The translations under genes were made by a program, and so were the position numbers. Below are positions 9,024-18,499 of a stretch of 64,000 bases of DNA, one piece after another. Origin of the DNA: MH13 sp042140245 (GTDB taxonomy: Bacteria; Pseudomonadota; Alphaproteobacteria; Rhizobiales; MH13); assembly GCF_042140245.1 (NCBI RefSeq), contig NZ_CP159483.1, positions 186,001 through 250,000 of the forward strand, read 5' to 3'. Position 1 is the first letter of the stretch, and each line of letters starts with the position of its first letter. The notes below the pieces were generated by a model. That model was not told the DNA's origin, ran no database searches, and saw only the letters and a list, made by a program, of their open reading frames with translations.

Positions 9024-9823
9024 TTGGCTTCTTGCCCTGCACGCATCATGCGATGTTTGGAGGCAAGTGATGCCGTGATGATACCAAGCGCGACCAGTGC
9101 AATCAGGATCGTACAGATCGCGTTGATCTCAGGCGTTACACCCAGCCTGATCTGTGAGTAAATCTTGATCGGTAGAGTGGTCGCACCCGGCCCTGTTGCG
9201 AAGCTCGCAATCACCAAATCATCAAGCGACAGCGTGAAGGCCAGCATCCACCCGGCCAGAACCGCCGGTAGGATGACAGGCAAGGTGATGAGAAAGAAGC
9301 TTTTGCCTGGTGGGCAGCCAAGATCTTGGGCGGCCTCTTCCAAACTTTCATCAAAGGTAATGAGCCGCGACTGAACGACAACTGCAACGTAGCACATGGA
9401 AAAGGTGATGTGCGCGATCACCACCGTCCAGAACCCGCGGGCAAAGCCCATGGCGACAAACAGCAAAAGGAGCGAAAGCCCGGTGATCACTTCCGGCATC
9501 ACCAAAGGCGCGTAGATCATGCCATTGAAAAGCGTGCGGCCTTTGAATCTGCCCAGTCGCACGAGCACGATCGCAGCCATAGTGCCAAAGATGGTGGCGA
9601 TGGTGGCTGAAACAAAGGCCACGCGTGCTGTCACCCAGGCAGCGTCCATCAGCCCTTCATTCTGGAACAACTCGCCATACCAGCGGGTGGAGAATCCACC
9701 CCATACGGTGACAAGACGCGACTCGTTGAACGAGTAGATGATGAGAATCAGGATCGGCAGATAGAGAAACGCAAAGCCGAACGTCAGCGAGGTCACATTA
9801 AACCAAGACATCTTGCGGTTCAT
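9020..9823 (-). CDS. potI: Putrescine/polyamine ABC transporter permease (PotI/PotC type)
   Basis: Second permease of the polyamine importer, 267 residues, close to the usual length. It has about six membrane segments and the EAA loop EEAAQDLGCPPGKSFFLITLP. The start at 9823 has GGAGGG upstream and overlaps the agmatinase stop as ATGA, implying translational coupling. It is the last gene of the potG-potH-agmatinase-potI unit. An upstream extension would overlap the agmatinase and lacks support. Confidence 0.93.
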   Translation of the reverse strand: MNRKMSWFNVTSLTFGFAFLYLPILILIIYSFNESRLVTVWGGFSTRWYGELFQNEGLMDAAWVTARVAFVSATIATIFGTMAAIVLVRLGRFKGRTLFNGMIYAPLVMPEVITGLSLLLLFVAMGFARGFWTVVIAHITFSMCYVAVVVQSRLITFDESLEEAAQDLGCPPGKSFFLITLPVILPAVLAGWMLAFTLSLDDLVIASFATGPGATTLPIKIYSQIRLGVTPEINAICTILIALVALGIITASLASKHRMMRAGQEAN

Positions 9824-10743
9824 GCTCTGCCCTCCGCCTTGGCGGCTTGAAGGCAAAGATAGTCCCACACCACTGTCGCAGCGATAAGTGATGTCGTCTC
9901 AGCATGGTCAAAGGGCGGCGAGACTTCCACCACATCCATGCCAATAAAGTTCACCGGCAAGAGGCGACGCATGATGGCCCTCACTTGCCAACTGTGGAGG
10001 CCGCCCATCTCCGGCGTGCCCGTTCCAGGCGCAAAAGCAGGATCAAGTGCATCCACATCGAACGTCAGATAGGCGGGATCGTTGCCAACCACTTTGAGGA
10101 TGGTCTTTGCCACCTCAGACGTCCCCATCTCATGAACATCTTCAGCGGACAAAATGGTCATGCCGGTGTCGCGTGCTGCCTGCAAAAGGCTGGCGCCCAT
10201 GGGCGCGCGAATGCCGATCTGAATGATACGGTTGGAATCGATCAGACCCTCTGCGAGGGCATGATAGAACGGTGTACCGTGGGCTAGGTGCTGCCCAAAA
10301 TTGTCTTCCCAGGTGTCAGTGTGCGCATCGAACTGAACCAGTCCAAGCGGCCCGTGCTTTCTCGCAGCGGCGCGTAGCAGCGGCAGCGCAATCGAATGAT
10401 CTCCACCAAGCGTGCACAGATGTTTAAGGCCTGTCGCCTGTTGCTCAATCATTGCATGGCTTTGAGCGATATCCCCGATGCGCACATCGAAGTTACCGAG
10501 ATCTGAGATATCAAGGGTCTTTGGATCAACGCCCAGTTCGGGATGGGCGCCATCGATGAGCATACGTGAGATGGCCCGGATGGCGTTTGGCCCCTCGCGC
10601 GTTCCCGCCCTGTTGGTCGTGGCCCAATCCATTGGAGCACCTGCAACCACGAAATCTGCGTCCCGGTTGCCCATGGGTGCGTCGATGAAAGAGAGCCCGC
10701 TGCCAAAGGTTGGGAGGTCGGCAGGTGGTTGGTAACCGCTCAT
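9820..10743 (-). CDS. speB: Agmatinase-family ureohydrolase
   Basis: Cleaves a guanidino compound, most likely agmatine to putrescine plus urea, using two Mn ions. The 307-residue protein shows all metal-binding motifs of the arginase fold: GGDHSIALP, FDAHTDTWED and TFDVDALDPAFAPGTGTPE. It is nested between potH and potI with ATGA overlaps at both ends and has AGGAGG before its ATG. Its place in the transporter operon suggests that imported agmatine or a related compound is converted on entry. Guanidinobutyrase or guanidinopropionase activity cannot be excluded from sequence. Confidence 0.9.
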   Translation of the reverse strand: MSGYQPPADLPTFGSGLSFIDAPMGNRDADFVVAGAPMDWATTNRAGTREGPNAIRAISRMLIDGAHPELGVDPKTLDISDLGNFDVRIGDIAQSHAMIEQQATGLKHLCTLGGDHSIALPLLRAAARKHGPLGLVQFDAHTDTWEDNFGQHLAHGTPFYHALAEGLIDSNRIIQIGIRAPMGASLLQAARDTGMTILSAEDVHEMGTSEVAKTILKVVGNDPAYLTFDVDALDPAFAPGTGTPEMGGLHSWQVRAIMRRLLPVNFIGMDVVEVSPPFDHAETTSLIAATVVWDYLCLQAAKAEGRA

Positions 10744-11669
10744 CGCGCGGCCTCCTGTTGCTTCTGCTGAAAGTGCTGAAAGGCCACAATGGGCACGATC
10801 AGCACCAGAAGCAGGATCACGGCGACAGCCGACGACACAGGCCAATCGCGGTTAGAGAAGAACTCTGCCCAAAGCGTGCGACCAATCATCAGCGTGTCGG
10901 AGCCGCCCAGAAGATCGGGGATCACGAACTCGCCAACGGCTGGGATAAAGACCAGAAAGCACCCTGCTATGATGCCAGGAATGGCTAGCGGAACAGTAAC
11001 AACCCAGAAGGCTTTGAGCGGCGGGCAGCCAAGGTCTTGCGCCGCTTCAAGCAGAGACCCGTCCATGCGTTCCAGCGCGGCGTAGAGCGGCAGCACCATG
11101 AACGGTAGGTAGGAATAGACAATGCCAATATAGACAGCGGTGTTGGTGCTGAGAATGCGCAGCTGTTCATCACCGTCGATCAACCCTAGAGTTTGCGCCA
11201 CCAGTGTTAGCAGCCCTTCTGGCTTCAAGATGCCGATCCAAGCGTACACGCGGATCAGAAAGCTGGTCCAGAACGGCAAGATGATCAGCATCAGCAAGAT
11301 AGGTCGCGCACCGTGCGGCGCCCGCGCCATGCCGTAGGCGATTGGAAAGCCAATAAGCAGCGTCAGAACCGTTGAGACAGCCGCGATCCAGAGACTGGAT
11401 TTGTACGCATTGATGTAAAGCGGATCACCGGCGAGCCAGGTGTAATTGTCTATCGAGAGGCGCTGCAGGTCCTGCCAGAAGGCGTCCAGCCCTTCTGCCA
11501 GATCAAACACCGGCAGGTAAGGCGGCATTGCGATGGCGACTTCGGAAAAGGAAATCCGAAGCACGATGGCAAACGGGGCGAGAAAGAAGACAAGCAGCCA
11601 GAGATAGGGGATTGCAATAACAAAGAACCGCCCCCAATTGCGGCCTGCTGAGCCCTGCCCGACACTCAT
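10740..11669 (-). CDS. potH: Putrescine/polyamine ABC transporter permease (PotH/PotB type)
   Basis: First permease of the importer, 309 residues with six predicted membrane segments. It contains the EAA loop LEAAQDLGCPPLKAFWVVTVP. The start at 11669 (MSVGQGSAG) overlaps the potG stop as ATGA, and its own stop overlaps the agmatinase start the same way. It should pair with PotI in the membrane and with the ATPase PotG. Longer versions starting further upstream read into potG and are unlikely. Confidence 0.93.
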   Translation of the reverse strand: MSVGQGSAGRNWGRFFVIAIPYLWLLVFFLAPFAIVLRISFSEVAIAMPPYLPVFDLAEGLDAFWQDLQRLSIDNYTWLAGDPLYINAYKSSLWIAAVSTVLTLLIGFPIAYGMARAPHGARPILLMLIILPFWTSFLIRVYAWIGILKPEGLLTLVAQTLGLIDGDEQLRILSTNTAVYIGIVYSYLPFMVLPLYAALERMDGSLLEAAQDLGCPPLKAFWVVTVPLAIPGIIAGCFLVFIPAVGEFVIPDLLGGSDTLMIGRTLWAEFFSNRDWPVSSAVAVILLLVLIVPIVAFQHFQQKQQEAAR

Positions 11670-12856
11670 TGGGTGAGCACCACGCCTGCGCTCTTGTCCC
11701 AGGATAGCCAAACCTTGTCGTTCCAGGCGATGGGTCGCTCCACCAACCGCGTGGTGTTGGCGATGGTTGCGCGTATCACGGGCACGTTGGGATCGGATGG
11801 TTCGCCTTCGCAAATCTCATCGGAGAGGCGCACATGAAAGATCGACACATCGCCCAGATAGCCGATGTCCCAGACCCGACCAGAAACCTTGGCCACGCCC
11901 TCAGCATCGTTCGGTTCATCAAGCGCAATGCGCAGCTTCTCAGGCCGGATGGCCAGGGCGGCTGGCCCGGAAACAAGCCCCTCCCCTTCGATGGCCACGT
12001 CATCGTCCAGATCGGAGCCCGAAAAGGTCGCGCCCTCTAAGTGGGTGCTGACCGTGCCTTCTAAGATGTTGATATCGCCAATGAAGCCAGCGACGTAACG
12101 CGAACGCGGCTCTTCATAAATCTGCGACGGCGGGGCGATCTGCTCGAACTCTCCAAGGTTCATCACCGCAATCCGGTCGGCCACCGTCATAGCCTCTTCC
12201 TGATCATGGGTGACGATGAGGAAGGTCATGCCGAGCTTCTCTTGAAGATCCATCAGTTCAAACTGGGTTTCCTCACGCAGCTTTTTGTCGAGCGCACCCA
12301 AAGGTTCGTCAAGCAGCAACACTTTGGGTCGCTTGGCGAGTGAACGCGCCAAAGCAACACGCTGTCGCTGACCGCCGGAAAGTTGATCAGGCTTGCGTTT
12401 GGTAAAAGGTTCAAGCTTCACCAGCGCCAACATCTCATCGACCCGCGCAGTGATTTCTGCTTTGGGCAAGCCATCCTGTTTCAAGCCGAAGGCAATGTTG
12501 TCGGCCACATTCATGTGCGGGAACAGGGCGTAGGACTGGAACATCATGTTCACAGGGCGCTTGTGCGGTGGGACGGCGGAGATATCTTCGCCGTCAAGAA
12601 GAATGCGCCCCTCGGTCGGCGCCTCAAACCCCGCGAGCATGCGCATCAGTGTGGTCTTACCGCAGCCAGACGGTCCAAGCAGCGCAAAAAACTCGCGCTC
12701 ATAGATATCCAAGGAAACATCATCGATGGCGGTGAAATCACCAAACCGCTTGGTGATGTGTTCAAAGCGAATGAGAGGCTCCGCCAGCGGGTCGTCCCAG
12801 GGCGCGAAATCGCGCCGCACCGGCCCCATTGTTTTGGCCATCGCTTCATCCCCCAT
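11666..12856 (-). CDS. potG: Polyamine ABC transporter ATP-binding protein (PotG/PotA)
   Basis: Energises polyamine uptake. It has Walker A GPSGCGKTTLMR, signature LSGGQRQRVALARSL, Walker B VLLLDEP and an H-loop VTHDQEEA. A C-terminal TOBE-type region follows from about residue 300, typical of the MalK/PotA group. Length is 396 residues. ATG at 12856 is given; an ATG five codons later (12841) has GGGGGA in front and may be the real start. It is separated from potF by a hairpin terminator, consistent with excess binding protein over transporter. Confidence 0.94.
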   Translation of the reverse strand: MGDEAMAKTMGPVRRDFAPWDDPLAEPLIRFEHITKRFGDFTAIDDVSLDIYEREFFALLGPSGCGKTTLMRMLAGFEAPTEGRILLDGEDISAVPPHKRPVNMMFQSYALFPHMNVADNIAFGLKQDGLPKAEITARVDEMLALVKLEPFTKRKPDQLSGGQRQRVALARSLAKRPKVLLLDEPLGALDKKLREETQFELMDLQEKLGMTFLIVTHDQEEAMTVADRIAVMNLGEFEQIAPPSQIYEEPRSRYVAGFIGDINILEGTVSTHLEGATFSGSDLDDDVAIEGEGLVSGPAALAIRPEKLRIALDEPNDAEGVAKVSGRVWDIGYLGDVSIFHVRLSDEICEGEPSDPNVPVIRATIANTTRLVERPIAWNDKVWLSWDKSAGVVLTQ

Positions 12857-12862
12857 GTGACA

Positions 12863-12896
12863 AAAGCCCCGCCGTCCAGAAGGACAGCGGGGCTTT
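12863..12896 (-). terminator. Hairpin terminator/attenuator between potF and potG
   Basis: Read on the minus strand, AAAGCCCCGC-x-GTCC and GGAC-x-GCGGGGCTTT pair with a TTCT loop and one mismatch. They end in TTTTG just before the potG start. The T-run is short, so partial read-through is likely, which would lower potGHI relative to potF. Confidence 0.75.
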
Positions 12897-12901
12897 CGGT
12901 G

Positions 12902-14000
12902 TTACTGGCCGGTTTTGACCGTGGTCCAGCTGCGGGTCACGATGCGCTGTGTGCGCGGATCGTAGGCTGGCAGGGTGTAAAGGCTGGCCGTGGTTCCCTC
13001 ATCGGGATAGATCGCCGGATCCTCCAAAATCTCTTCCAGAACGAACTCTTGGCTCGCCAGGTTGCCATTGGCGTAAAACACATAGTTCGTGGCTGCGGCG
13101 ATTGGTTCGGGCTGAAGGATGAAGTTCAAGAACTGATGGGCCGCTTCAGGGTTTGGCGCGTCAGCAGGAATGGCCATCTGGTCGAACCACATCAACGCGC
13201 CTTCGCGCGGGATGGTGTAGTCAACATTCACGCCGTTTTCTGCCTCAGCCGCCCGGTCGCGGGCGATCAGCATGTCGCCTGACCAACCGATGGCGACGCA
13301 AATGTCACCGTTGGCGAGCGCGTTGATGTTTTCTGAATTGTGGAAGCGCTGCACCGTGTCGCGCAGACTGACCATCAGCTCGGTCGCTTCTCCGATCTGA
13401 TCCGGATCGCGGGAGTTCTGGATCATAGCCCAGATAGTTCAGCGCTGCGGGGATCATCTCGGTGGGTGCGTCAAGCCAGTAAATTCCGCAGTCCTGCAAC
13501 TGACCGGCGATTTCAGGATCGAACACCAGGTCCCACGTATCATAGGCGAAGTCTTCGCCGAGGCGCTCGGCCACCATGTCGACATTCAAGCCAATGCCGG
13601 TGGTGCCCCACATATAATTGATCGAATAGGTGTTGTCGGGATCGTAGACTTCCAAACGCTCGGCGATGGCCGGCCAGACATTGCCAAGGTTGGACAGTTC
13701 ATCCTTGTTGAGCGGCTGAAAAACCCCGGCTTGAATCTGCCGCGAGAGAAAATCTGCGGTTGGCACCACAATGTCGTAGCCGCTTTGACCGGCCAAGAGG
13801 CGTGTTTCGAGCACCTCATTGGAGTCAAAAACATCGTAGGTGACATCAATGCCAGTTTCACTTTCGAACTGCTGGATGATGCTTTCATCAATGTAGTCTG
13901 ACCAGTTGAGAATGCGCAGTTCTTCGGCCTGCACAGCCCCCACCGTGGAAACAACAAGAGCGCCCGTCAGCGCGGTGAAAAGGAATGGATTACGGCGCAT
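12902..14000 (-). pseudogene. potF: Polyamine ABC transporter binding protein (PotF-like), frameshifted
   Basis: Periplasmic polyamine receptor. Residues 1-25 are a signal peptide (RRNPFLFTALTGALVVS, cleavage near VQA-EE), followed by the PotD/PotF start LRILNWSDYIDESIIQQFE. The reading frame is intact to LNYLGYDP, then shifts. The remainder (NSRDPDQIGEA onward to KTGQ) continues in another frame from about 13424. One extra base near 13416-13420 explains this: the text reads GATCCAGAACTCC where GATCCGAACTCC would restore the frame. Both halves are otherwise well conserved, so this is a recent mutation or an assembly error. Start is the ATG at 14000. Confidence 0.85.
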
Positions 14001-14180
14001 GGTGGATGCGTCTCCCTGATTTGAAGCGTCACTGCAGCCACGGTTTTCTTCGTGATTTCTTGGTGGCCTTGAGGCAAAGCTATTGTGGTTTTTGCGAACC
14101 GACAAGCGGAAAACGGGGCGCAACGGCGCGTCGCTGAACAATCAGGCGACATGCTCAAAGACCAGGCAGCGCAAACGCCC

Positions 14181-15470
14181 TCAAAGAAAGATTTGGTGTT
14201 CCAAGTTTGTGATGTGCCCAGCAAACGTGGCGTACTCGGCCCGCTTCACCGCCGTGTAGATGCGGCAGAACTCGGAGCCCAAGGCATCGCGCACAAAAGC
14301 GCTGGCATCAAACCTCTCAAGAGCATCATCCATAAAAGACGAGAGGTGGGTCAGCGATGCATCGGTGTAGGCATTGCCTTCCACCGCTGCGGGTGGATTG
14401 ATGCCCTCATCCATGCCTTTCACCATGCCCGCCAGCACCAGAGCGGTGACGATGTAAGGGTTGGCATCAGCTCCAGCCAAGCGATGCTCCAGACGGCGCG
14501 CGGCAGGGTCGGCTTCAGGCAGGCGAATGGCGACAGAACGGTTGTTCTCTCCCCAGCTCAAGCTGGCTGGAGCATAGGAACCAAGCTGCATGCGGCGAAA
14601 CCCATTGTAGGTGTGCGCAAAGCCAAGCTGCGCTTCTTCCATGGTTGAAAGCAGACCCTGGACTGCATGGCGGAGCTTAGATGGTCCTGAATTTTGATCA
14701 GCGAAGATCGAACCTTGCGTGTCAGCAAGGCTCACATGGACATGCAAGCCGTTGCCAGGATGATCGGCAAACGGCTTGGCCATGAAGGTGACATCAGTGC
14801 CTTGCTTGTGCGCGATCTGTATGATGAGCCGCTTCAACATCACCGCGTCATCGGCAGCACCAAGCGGGTCACGGTGCTTGAGGTTCACCTCGTATTGGCC
14901 GGGCGCCGCCTCGGACACAAACGCATCGACGGGCAAGTTCTGCTCAGCGCAGGCTTGCTGGATCGCATCCATGAGCGGTCGCTGCCGATCAAGGTCACGC
15001 AGGGCGTACATGTCCTGATGATCAGGCCCTGGCGTCAGCGAGCCGGCAGGACGCGGGCGACCGGAGTCAGCGCTGCGTTCATAGACGTAGAACTCCAGCT
15101 CAACGGCAACATTGGCCGTGAGGCCGCGTGCTTTGAGCTTCTCAACCTGCGCAGCGAGCACATGCCGCGGATCGCCCATAAAGGGTGCTCCGTCCGCATG
15201 GTGCATGGTCAGCATGGCCTGTTGCGTTGGTTGATCTGCCCAGGGCACGTTCACCGTGCGACCCTTGACGGGCAGGCACAGCGCGTCCTTGTCACCGGAA
15301 TCGATGTGCAGGCCTGTCTCGTGAACCTCACGGCCCCAAACATCACAGCCAAGCAATGAGAAGGGGAACGCCACGCCCTTGTCGAGCTTTGACAAGGCAG
15401 AACCAGGCAACCACTTGCCGCGCAACACGGCGTTAGGGTCGCACAAAAAAACTTCGATGGATTGGGTCAT
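14181..15470 (-). CDS. puuA: Glutamine synthetase family protein, probable gamma-glutamylputrescine synthetase
   Basis: Probably ligates glutamate to putrescine with ATP, the first step of the Puu route. The 429-residue sequence carries GS core motifs: a glutamate-rich VAVELEFYVYE, GQYEVNLKHRDPL, the HVHVSL metal/substrate motif, and NNRSVAIRLPEADPAARRLEHR. It lies upstream of potF on the same strand, with about 180 bp between them, and is divergent from a second GS-like gene. The ATG at 15470 is chosen over an upstream TTG. It is a paralogue, not a duplicate, of its neighbour and may act on a different amine. Confidence 0.85.
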   Translation of the reverse strand: MTQSIEVFLCDPNAVLRGKWLPGSALSKLDKGVAFPFSLLGCDVWGREVHETGLHIDSGDKDALCLPVKGRTVNVPWADQPTQQAMLTMHHADGAPFMGDPRHVLAAQVEKLKARGLTANVAVELEFYVYERSADSGRPRPAGSLTPGPDHQDMYALRDLDRQRPLMDAIQQACAEQNLPVDAFVSEAAPGQYEVNLKHRDPLGAADDAVMLKRLIIQIAHKQGTDVTFMAKPFADHPGNGLHVHVSLADTQGSIFADQNSGPSKLRHAVQGLLSTMEEAQLGFAHTYNGFRRMQLGSYAPASLSWGENNRSVAIRLPEADPAARRLEHRLAGADANPYIVTALVLAGMVKGMDEGINPPAAVEGNAYTDASLTHLSSFMDDALERFDASAFVRDALGSEFCRIYTAVKRAEYATFAGHITNLEHQIFL

Positions 15471-15557
15471 GGGTTGGACAACAGGACTACGCAACGGAGA
15501 TTGGTGGGCAGTTGTGCGGGTTTTGGGCGATGCTGTCGAGGGTGTGCCTGGCGCATA

Positions 15558-15613
15558 GCTCCGTCGCAGGCGACGACCGCTTTGACCTTGGCTCCGTCGC
15601 AGGCGACGACCGC
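15558..15613. repeat. Two direct copies of a 23-bp dyad element between divergent GS genes
   Basis: A 23-bp unit occurs identically at 15558-15580 and 15591-15613, exactly 33 bp apart (about three helical turns). Each copy contains the inverted repeat CGTCGC-AG-GCGACG. The pair sits 88-143 bp before one start codon and 64-119 bp before the other. It looks like a tandem operator for a regulator of polyamine catabolism, though no regulator gene is adjacent. Confidence 0.65.
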
Positions 15614-15676
15614 GCGAACTGCTTGAGGCTTCGAACGAACAGGTCTATCCCTTTGATAGCAAAGACTGGATCCTCC

Positions 15677-17107
15677 ATGCACGAACCTCAGCATCAACAC
15701 ACCACCCCTCTTCCGCTTCCTGAGGATGCCCCCATTCGGGCTGAACGAGGTGTGCGTGATGCCGCCGAAGCTTTGGCTTGGCTCCAGGAACGTGGTATTG
15801 AGGACATTGAATGCATCGTGCCCGATCAGTCAGGCGTTGCACGCGGCAAGATGATGCCGGTTGCGAAGTTTTTCTCCTCTGCTGCGATGACGATGCCGTC
15901 AGCCCTGTTCCGTCAGACCATCGCTGGTGACTACCCTGAAGAGAACCAGTATTTCCGCTATGACCCGCGTGATGGCGACTTGGTGTTTCAGCCGGACTAT
16001 TCCACGCTTAGTGTCGTGCCCTGGGAGAGCGACCCCACTGCGCAGTTGATCCACGACACCTATGAGCGCAGCGGCGAACCCTTTTCCAGCGCGCCGCGCC
16101 AGGTGCTCAAGCGCATCGTGCAGCTTTACGCCGACAAGGGCTGGTCGCCCATCGTTGCTCCCGAGGTGGAGTTCTATCTGGTTAAACCCAACACTGATCC
16201 GGATTACCCCCTGGAACCGCCAATCGGTCGGTCCGGTCGGCCAGAGACCGGTCGTCAAAGCTATTCGATCTCAGCGCTCAACGAGTTCGATGATTTCATC
16301 GATGACATCTACGAGTTCTCCGAGAAGCAGGATCTAGAGATCGACACGCTGATCCACGAAGAGGGCAAAGCGCAGATGGAGATCAATCTGCGCCATGGCG
16401 ATCCTGTAACGCTCGCTGATCAGGTGTTTCTCTTCAAGCGGACGATCCGCGAGGCCGCACTGCGCCATGATATGTACGCCACCTTTATGGCCAAGCCGAT
16501 GTCGAGCGAGCCGGGTTCGGCCATGCACATTCACCAATCTGTGGTCGACAAAGAAACCGGCCGCAATGTCTTTTCTAATACTGAAGGCAAGACCACGGAC
16601 CTCTTTGGCGGCTTTATTGCCGGCCAACAGGCCTATCTTCCGCACGTAATGGCGATCTTGGCGCCCTACGTGAACAGCTACCGGCGCTTAGCCCGCGGTG
16701 CTCTGGGCTCACCACCCATCAATCTGCATTGGGGTCATGACAACCGCACGGTTGGCCTGCGTGTACCCAGCTCATCGCCAGCAGCGCGCCGTCTTGAGAA
16801 CCGTGCGCCTGGGTCTGACTGCAACCCCTATCTGGCCATCGCTGCCTCCTTGGCCTGTGGGTATCTTGGCATGGTGAAAGGTCTTGCGCCCGATGATCCC
16901 ATTGAAGAGGAAGGCCATGATCTGCCCTACGGACTGCCACGGTCGCTGAATGAGGCTTTGGAGCGTCTGACAGAGGAAGAAGAACTTGTGGACCTGATCG
17001 GGCGCACCTTCATCTACACCTACAAGGCGATCAAAGAGGGCGAATATGAAACCTTTATGCGCGTGATTTCCCCTTGGGAGCGCGAGCATCTTTTGCTGAG
17101 TGTGTGA
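15677..17107 (+). CDS. Glutamine synthetase family protein (gamma-glutamylpolyamine synthetase-like)
   Basis: 476 residues with GS-type motifs: VAPEVEFYLVKPN, AQMEINLRHGDPV, SAMHIHQSV, PPINLHWGHDNRTVGLRVP and ARRLENRAPGSDCNPYL. It leads a tight plus-strand unit with an aminotransferase (stop and start overlap as TGATG) and an FAD oxidase. This is the arrangement of spuB-spuC genes in pseudomonads. True glutamine synthetase is less likely, given the context and divergence. The ATG at 15677 is used; upstream in-frame codons would translate the tandem dyad repeat. Confidence 0.86.
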   Translation: MHEPQHQHTTPLPLPEDAPIRAERGVRDAAEALAWLQERGIEDIECIVPDQSGVARGKMMPVAKFFSSAAMTMPSALFRQTIAGDYPEENQYFRYDPRDGDLVFQPDYSTLSVVPWESDPTAQLIHDTYERSGEPFSSAPRQVLKRIVQLYADKGWSPIVAPEVEFYLVKPNTDPDYPLEPPIGRSGRPETGRQSYSISALNEFDDFIDDIYEFSEKQDLEIDTLIHEEGKAQMEINLRHGDPVTLADQVFLFKRTIREAALRHDMYATFMAKPMSSEPGSAMHIHQSVVDKETGRNVFSNTEGKTTDLFGGFIAGQQAYLPHVMAILAPYVNSYRRLARGALGSPPINLHWGHDNRTVGLRVPSSSPAARRLENRAPGSDCNPYLAIAASLACGYLGMVKGLAPDDPIEEEGHDLPYGLPRSLNEALERLTEEEELVDLIGRTFIYTYKAIKEGEYETFMRVISPWEREHLLLSV

Positions 17108-18495
17108 TGAGCGAACTATCCAACACCTACCCAACGGACGCGCTACAAGCGCTCGACGCCAGTCACCATCTGCACCCGTTCACCGATCACGGCTCACTGC
17201 GCCAGGAAGGTTCTCGCGTCATCGTCAAAGGTGATGGCGTCTGGCTAACGGATAGTGATGGCAAGCGTATTATGGATGGCATGGCGGGCCTCTGGAATGT
17301 GCAAATCGGCCATGGTCGCACAGAGATCGCTGATGCTGTGGCAGCGCAGATGCGCGAACTTTCCTACTACAACACCTTCTTCAAGACGACCCATCCGCCA
17401 GTGATCGCCCTGTCAGAGATGATCGCAAAACTCGCGCCAGACCCCTACAATCAGATGTTCTACGTCTCATCGGGGTCGGAGGCGAACGACACGGTTCTAA
17501 GGCTGGTACGCTATTTCTGGGATATCAAAGGTAAGCCCAACAAAAAGACCATTATCACCCGCTGGAACGCCTACCATGGCTCAACGGTGGCAGGGACAAG
17601 TCTGGGCGGCATGAAGGCCATGCACGCCCAAGGCGACCTGCCGATCCCAGGCATCCACCATATCGACCAACCTTATTGGTTTGATGAGGGCGGCGACATG
17701 TCGCCGGATGAGTTTGGCATCGCCGCAGCGCGCAAGCTCGAAGAGGCGATTGATCGGATTGGCGAGGATAAGATCGCTGCCTTTATGGCTGAGCCCATCC
17801 AAGGCGCTGGTGGCGTCATCATCCCGCCCGAGACCTATTGGCCAGAGGTGAAACGCATCCTCGCCGACCGCGACATTCTGCTGATTGCCGATGAAGTGAT
17901 CTCGGGCTTTGGGCGCCTCGGCGAATGGTTTGGTTCCACCGTCTACAACATCGAACCCGATCTTATTGCGGTCGCCAAAGGCATGACCTCGGGTTACCTG
18001 CCGATGGGCGGTGTGTTGGTGCATGATCGCGTTGCCGACGTGCTGGAGCACACAGGCAGTGAGTTCTTTCACGGCTACACCTATTCCGGTCACCCGGCCT
18101 GCGCGGCGGCTGCGATCGCCAATTTGCAGATCATGCAGGACGAAGGCGTGGTGGAGCATGTGCGCGATGTCGCAGCGCCCGGATTTGCAAAGATGTTCGC
18201 CTCATTGGCCGATCATCCCTTGGTGGGTGAGGCACGTACGAAAGGCCTGCTTGGAGCTATCGAGTTGGTGCCCAACAAGGACTCTCGGGATCGGTTTGCC
18301 AACTATGGTGATGTCGGGACGATCTGCCGCGATATCAGCTTCCAGCACGGACTTGTGATGCGAGCAGTGCGCGACAGCATGATCCTTTCACCACCCTTGG
18401 TGATCACGCCCGATGAACTGGAGTGGATGGGGGCCACCGTGGGCAAAGTTCTGGATGAAACAGGCGCAGAGCTAAAGCGCCGAAACCTCTGGTGA
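17107..18495 (+). CDS. spuC: Putrescine (polyamine) aminotransferase, class III PLP enzyme
   Basis: Transfers an amino group from putrescine or a gamma-glutamylated or related amine to an acceptor such as pyruvate. The 462-residue class III aminotransferase shows the cofactor motif ADEVISGFGR and the Schiff-base lysine in AVAKGMTSGYLPMGG. The N-terminal HLHPFTDH segment is typical of SpuC-like omega-aminotransferases. The start ATG at 17107 shares a base with the previous stop. The neighbouring genes make polyamine catabolism the most probable role; substrate choice within this family is broad. Confidence 0.9.
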   Translation: MSELSNTYPTDALQALDASHHLHPFTDHGSLRQEGSRVIVKGDGVWLTDSDGKRIMDGMAGLWNVQIGHGRTEIADAVAAQMRELSYYNTFFKTTHPPVIALSEMIAKLAPDPYNQMFYVSSGSEANDTVLRLVRYFWDIKGKPNKKTIITRWNAYHGSTVAGTSLGGMKAMHAQGDLPIPGIHHIDQPYWFDEGGDMSPDEFGIAAARKLEEAIDRIGEDKIAAFMAEPIQGAGGVIIPPETYWPEVKRILADRDILLIADEVISGFGRLGEWFGSTVYNIEPDLIAVAKGMTSGYLPMGGVLVHDRVADVLEHTGSEFFHGYTYSGHPACAAAAIANLQIMQDEGVVEHVRDVAAPGFAKMFASLADHPLVGEARTKGLLGAIELVPNKDSRDRFANYGDVGTICRDISFQHGLVMRAVRDSMILSPPLVITPDELEWMGATVGKVLDETGAELKRRNLW

Positions 18496-18499
18496 GCGT

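Noticed and set aside
15558..15613. Short CRISPR-like repeat pair
   Set aside because: Only two copies with a 10-base gap and an internal dyad; no cas genes. Better read as an operator pair.
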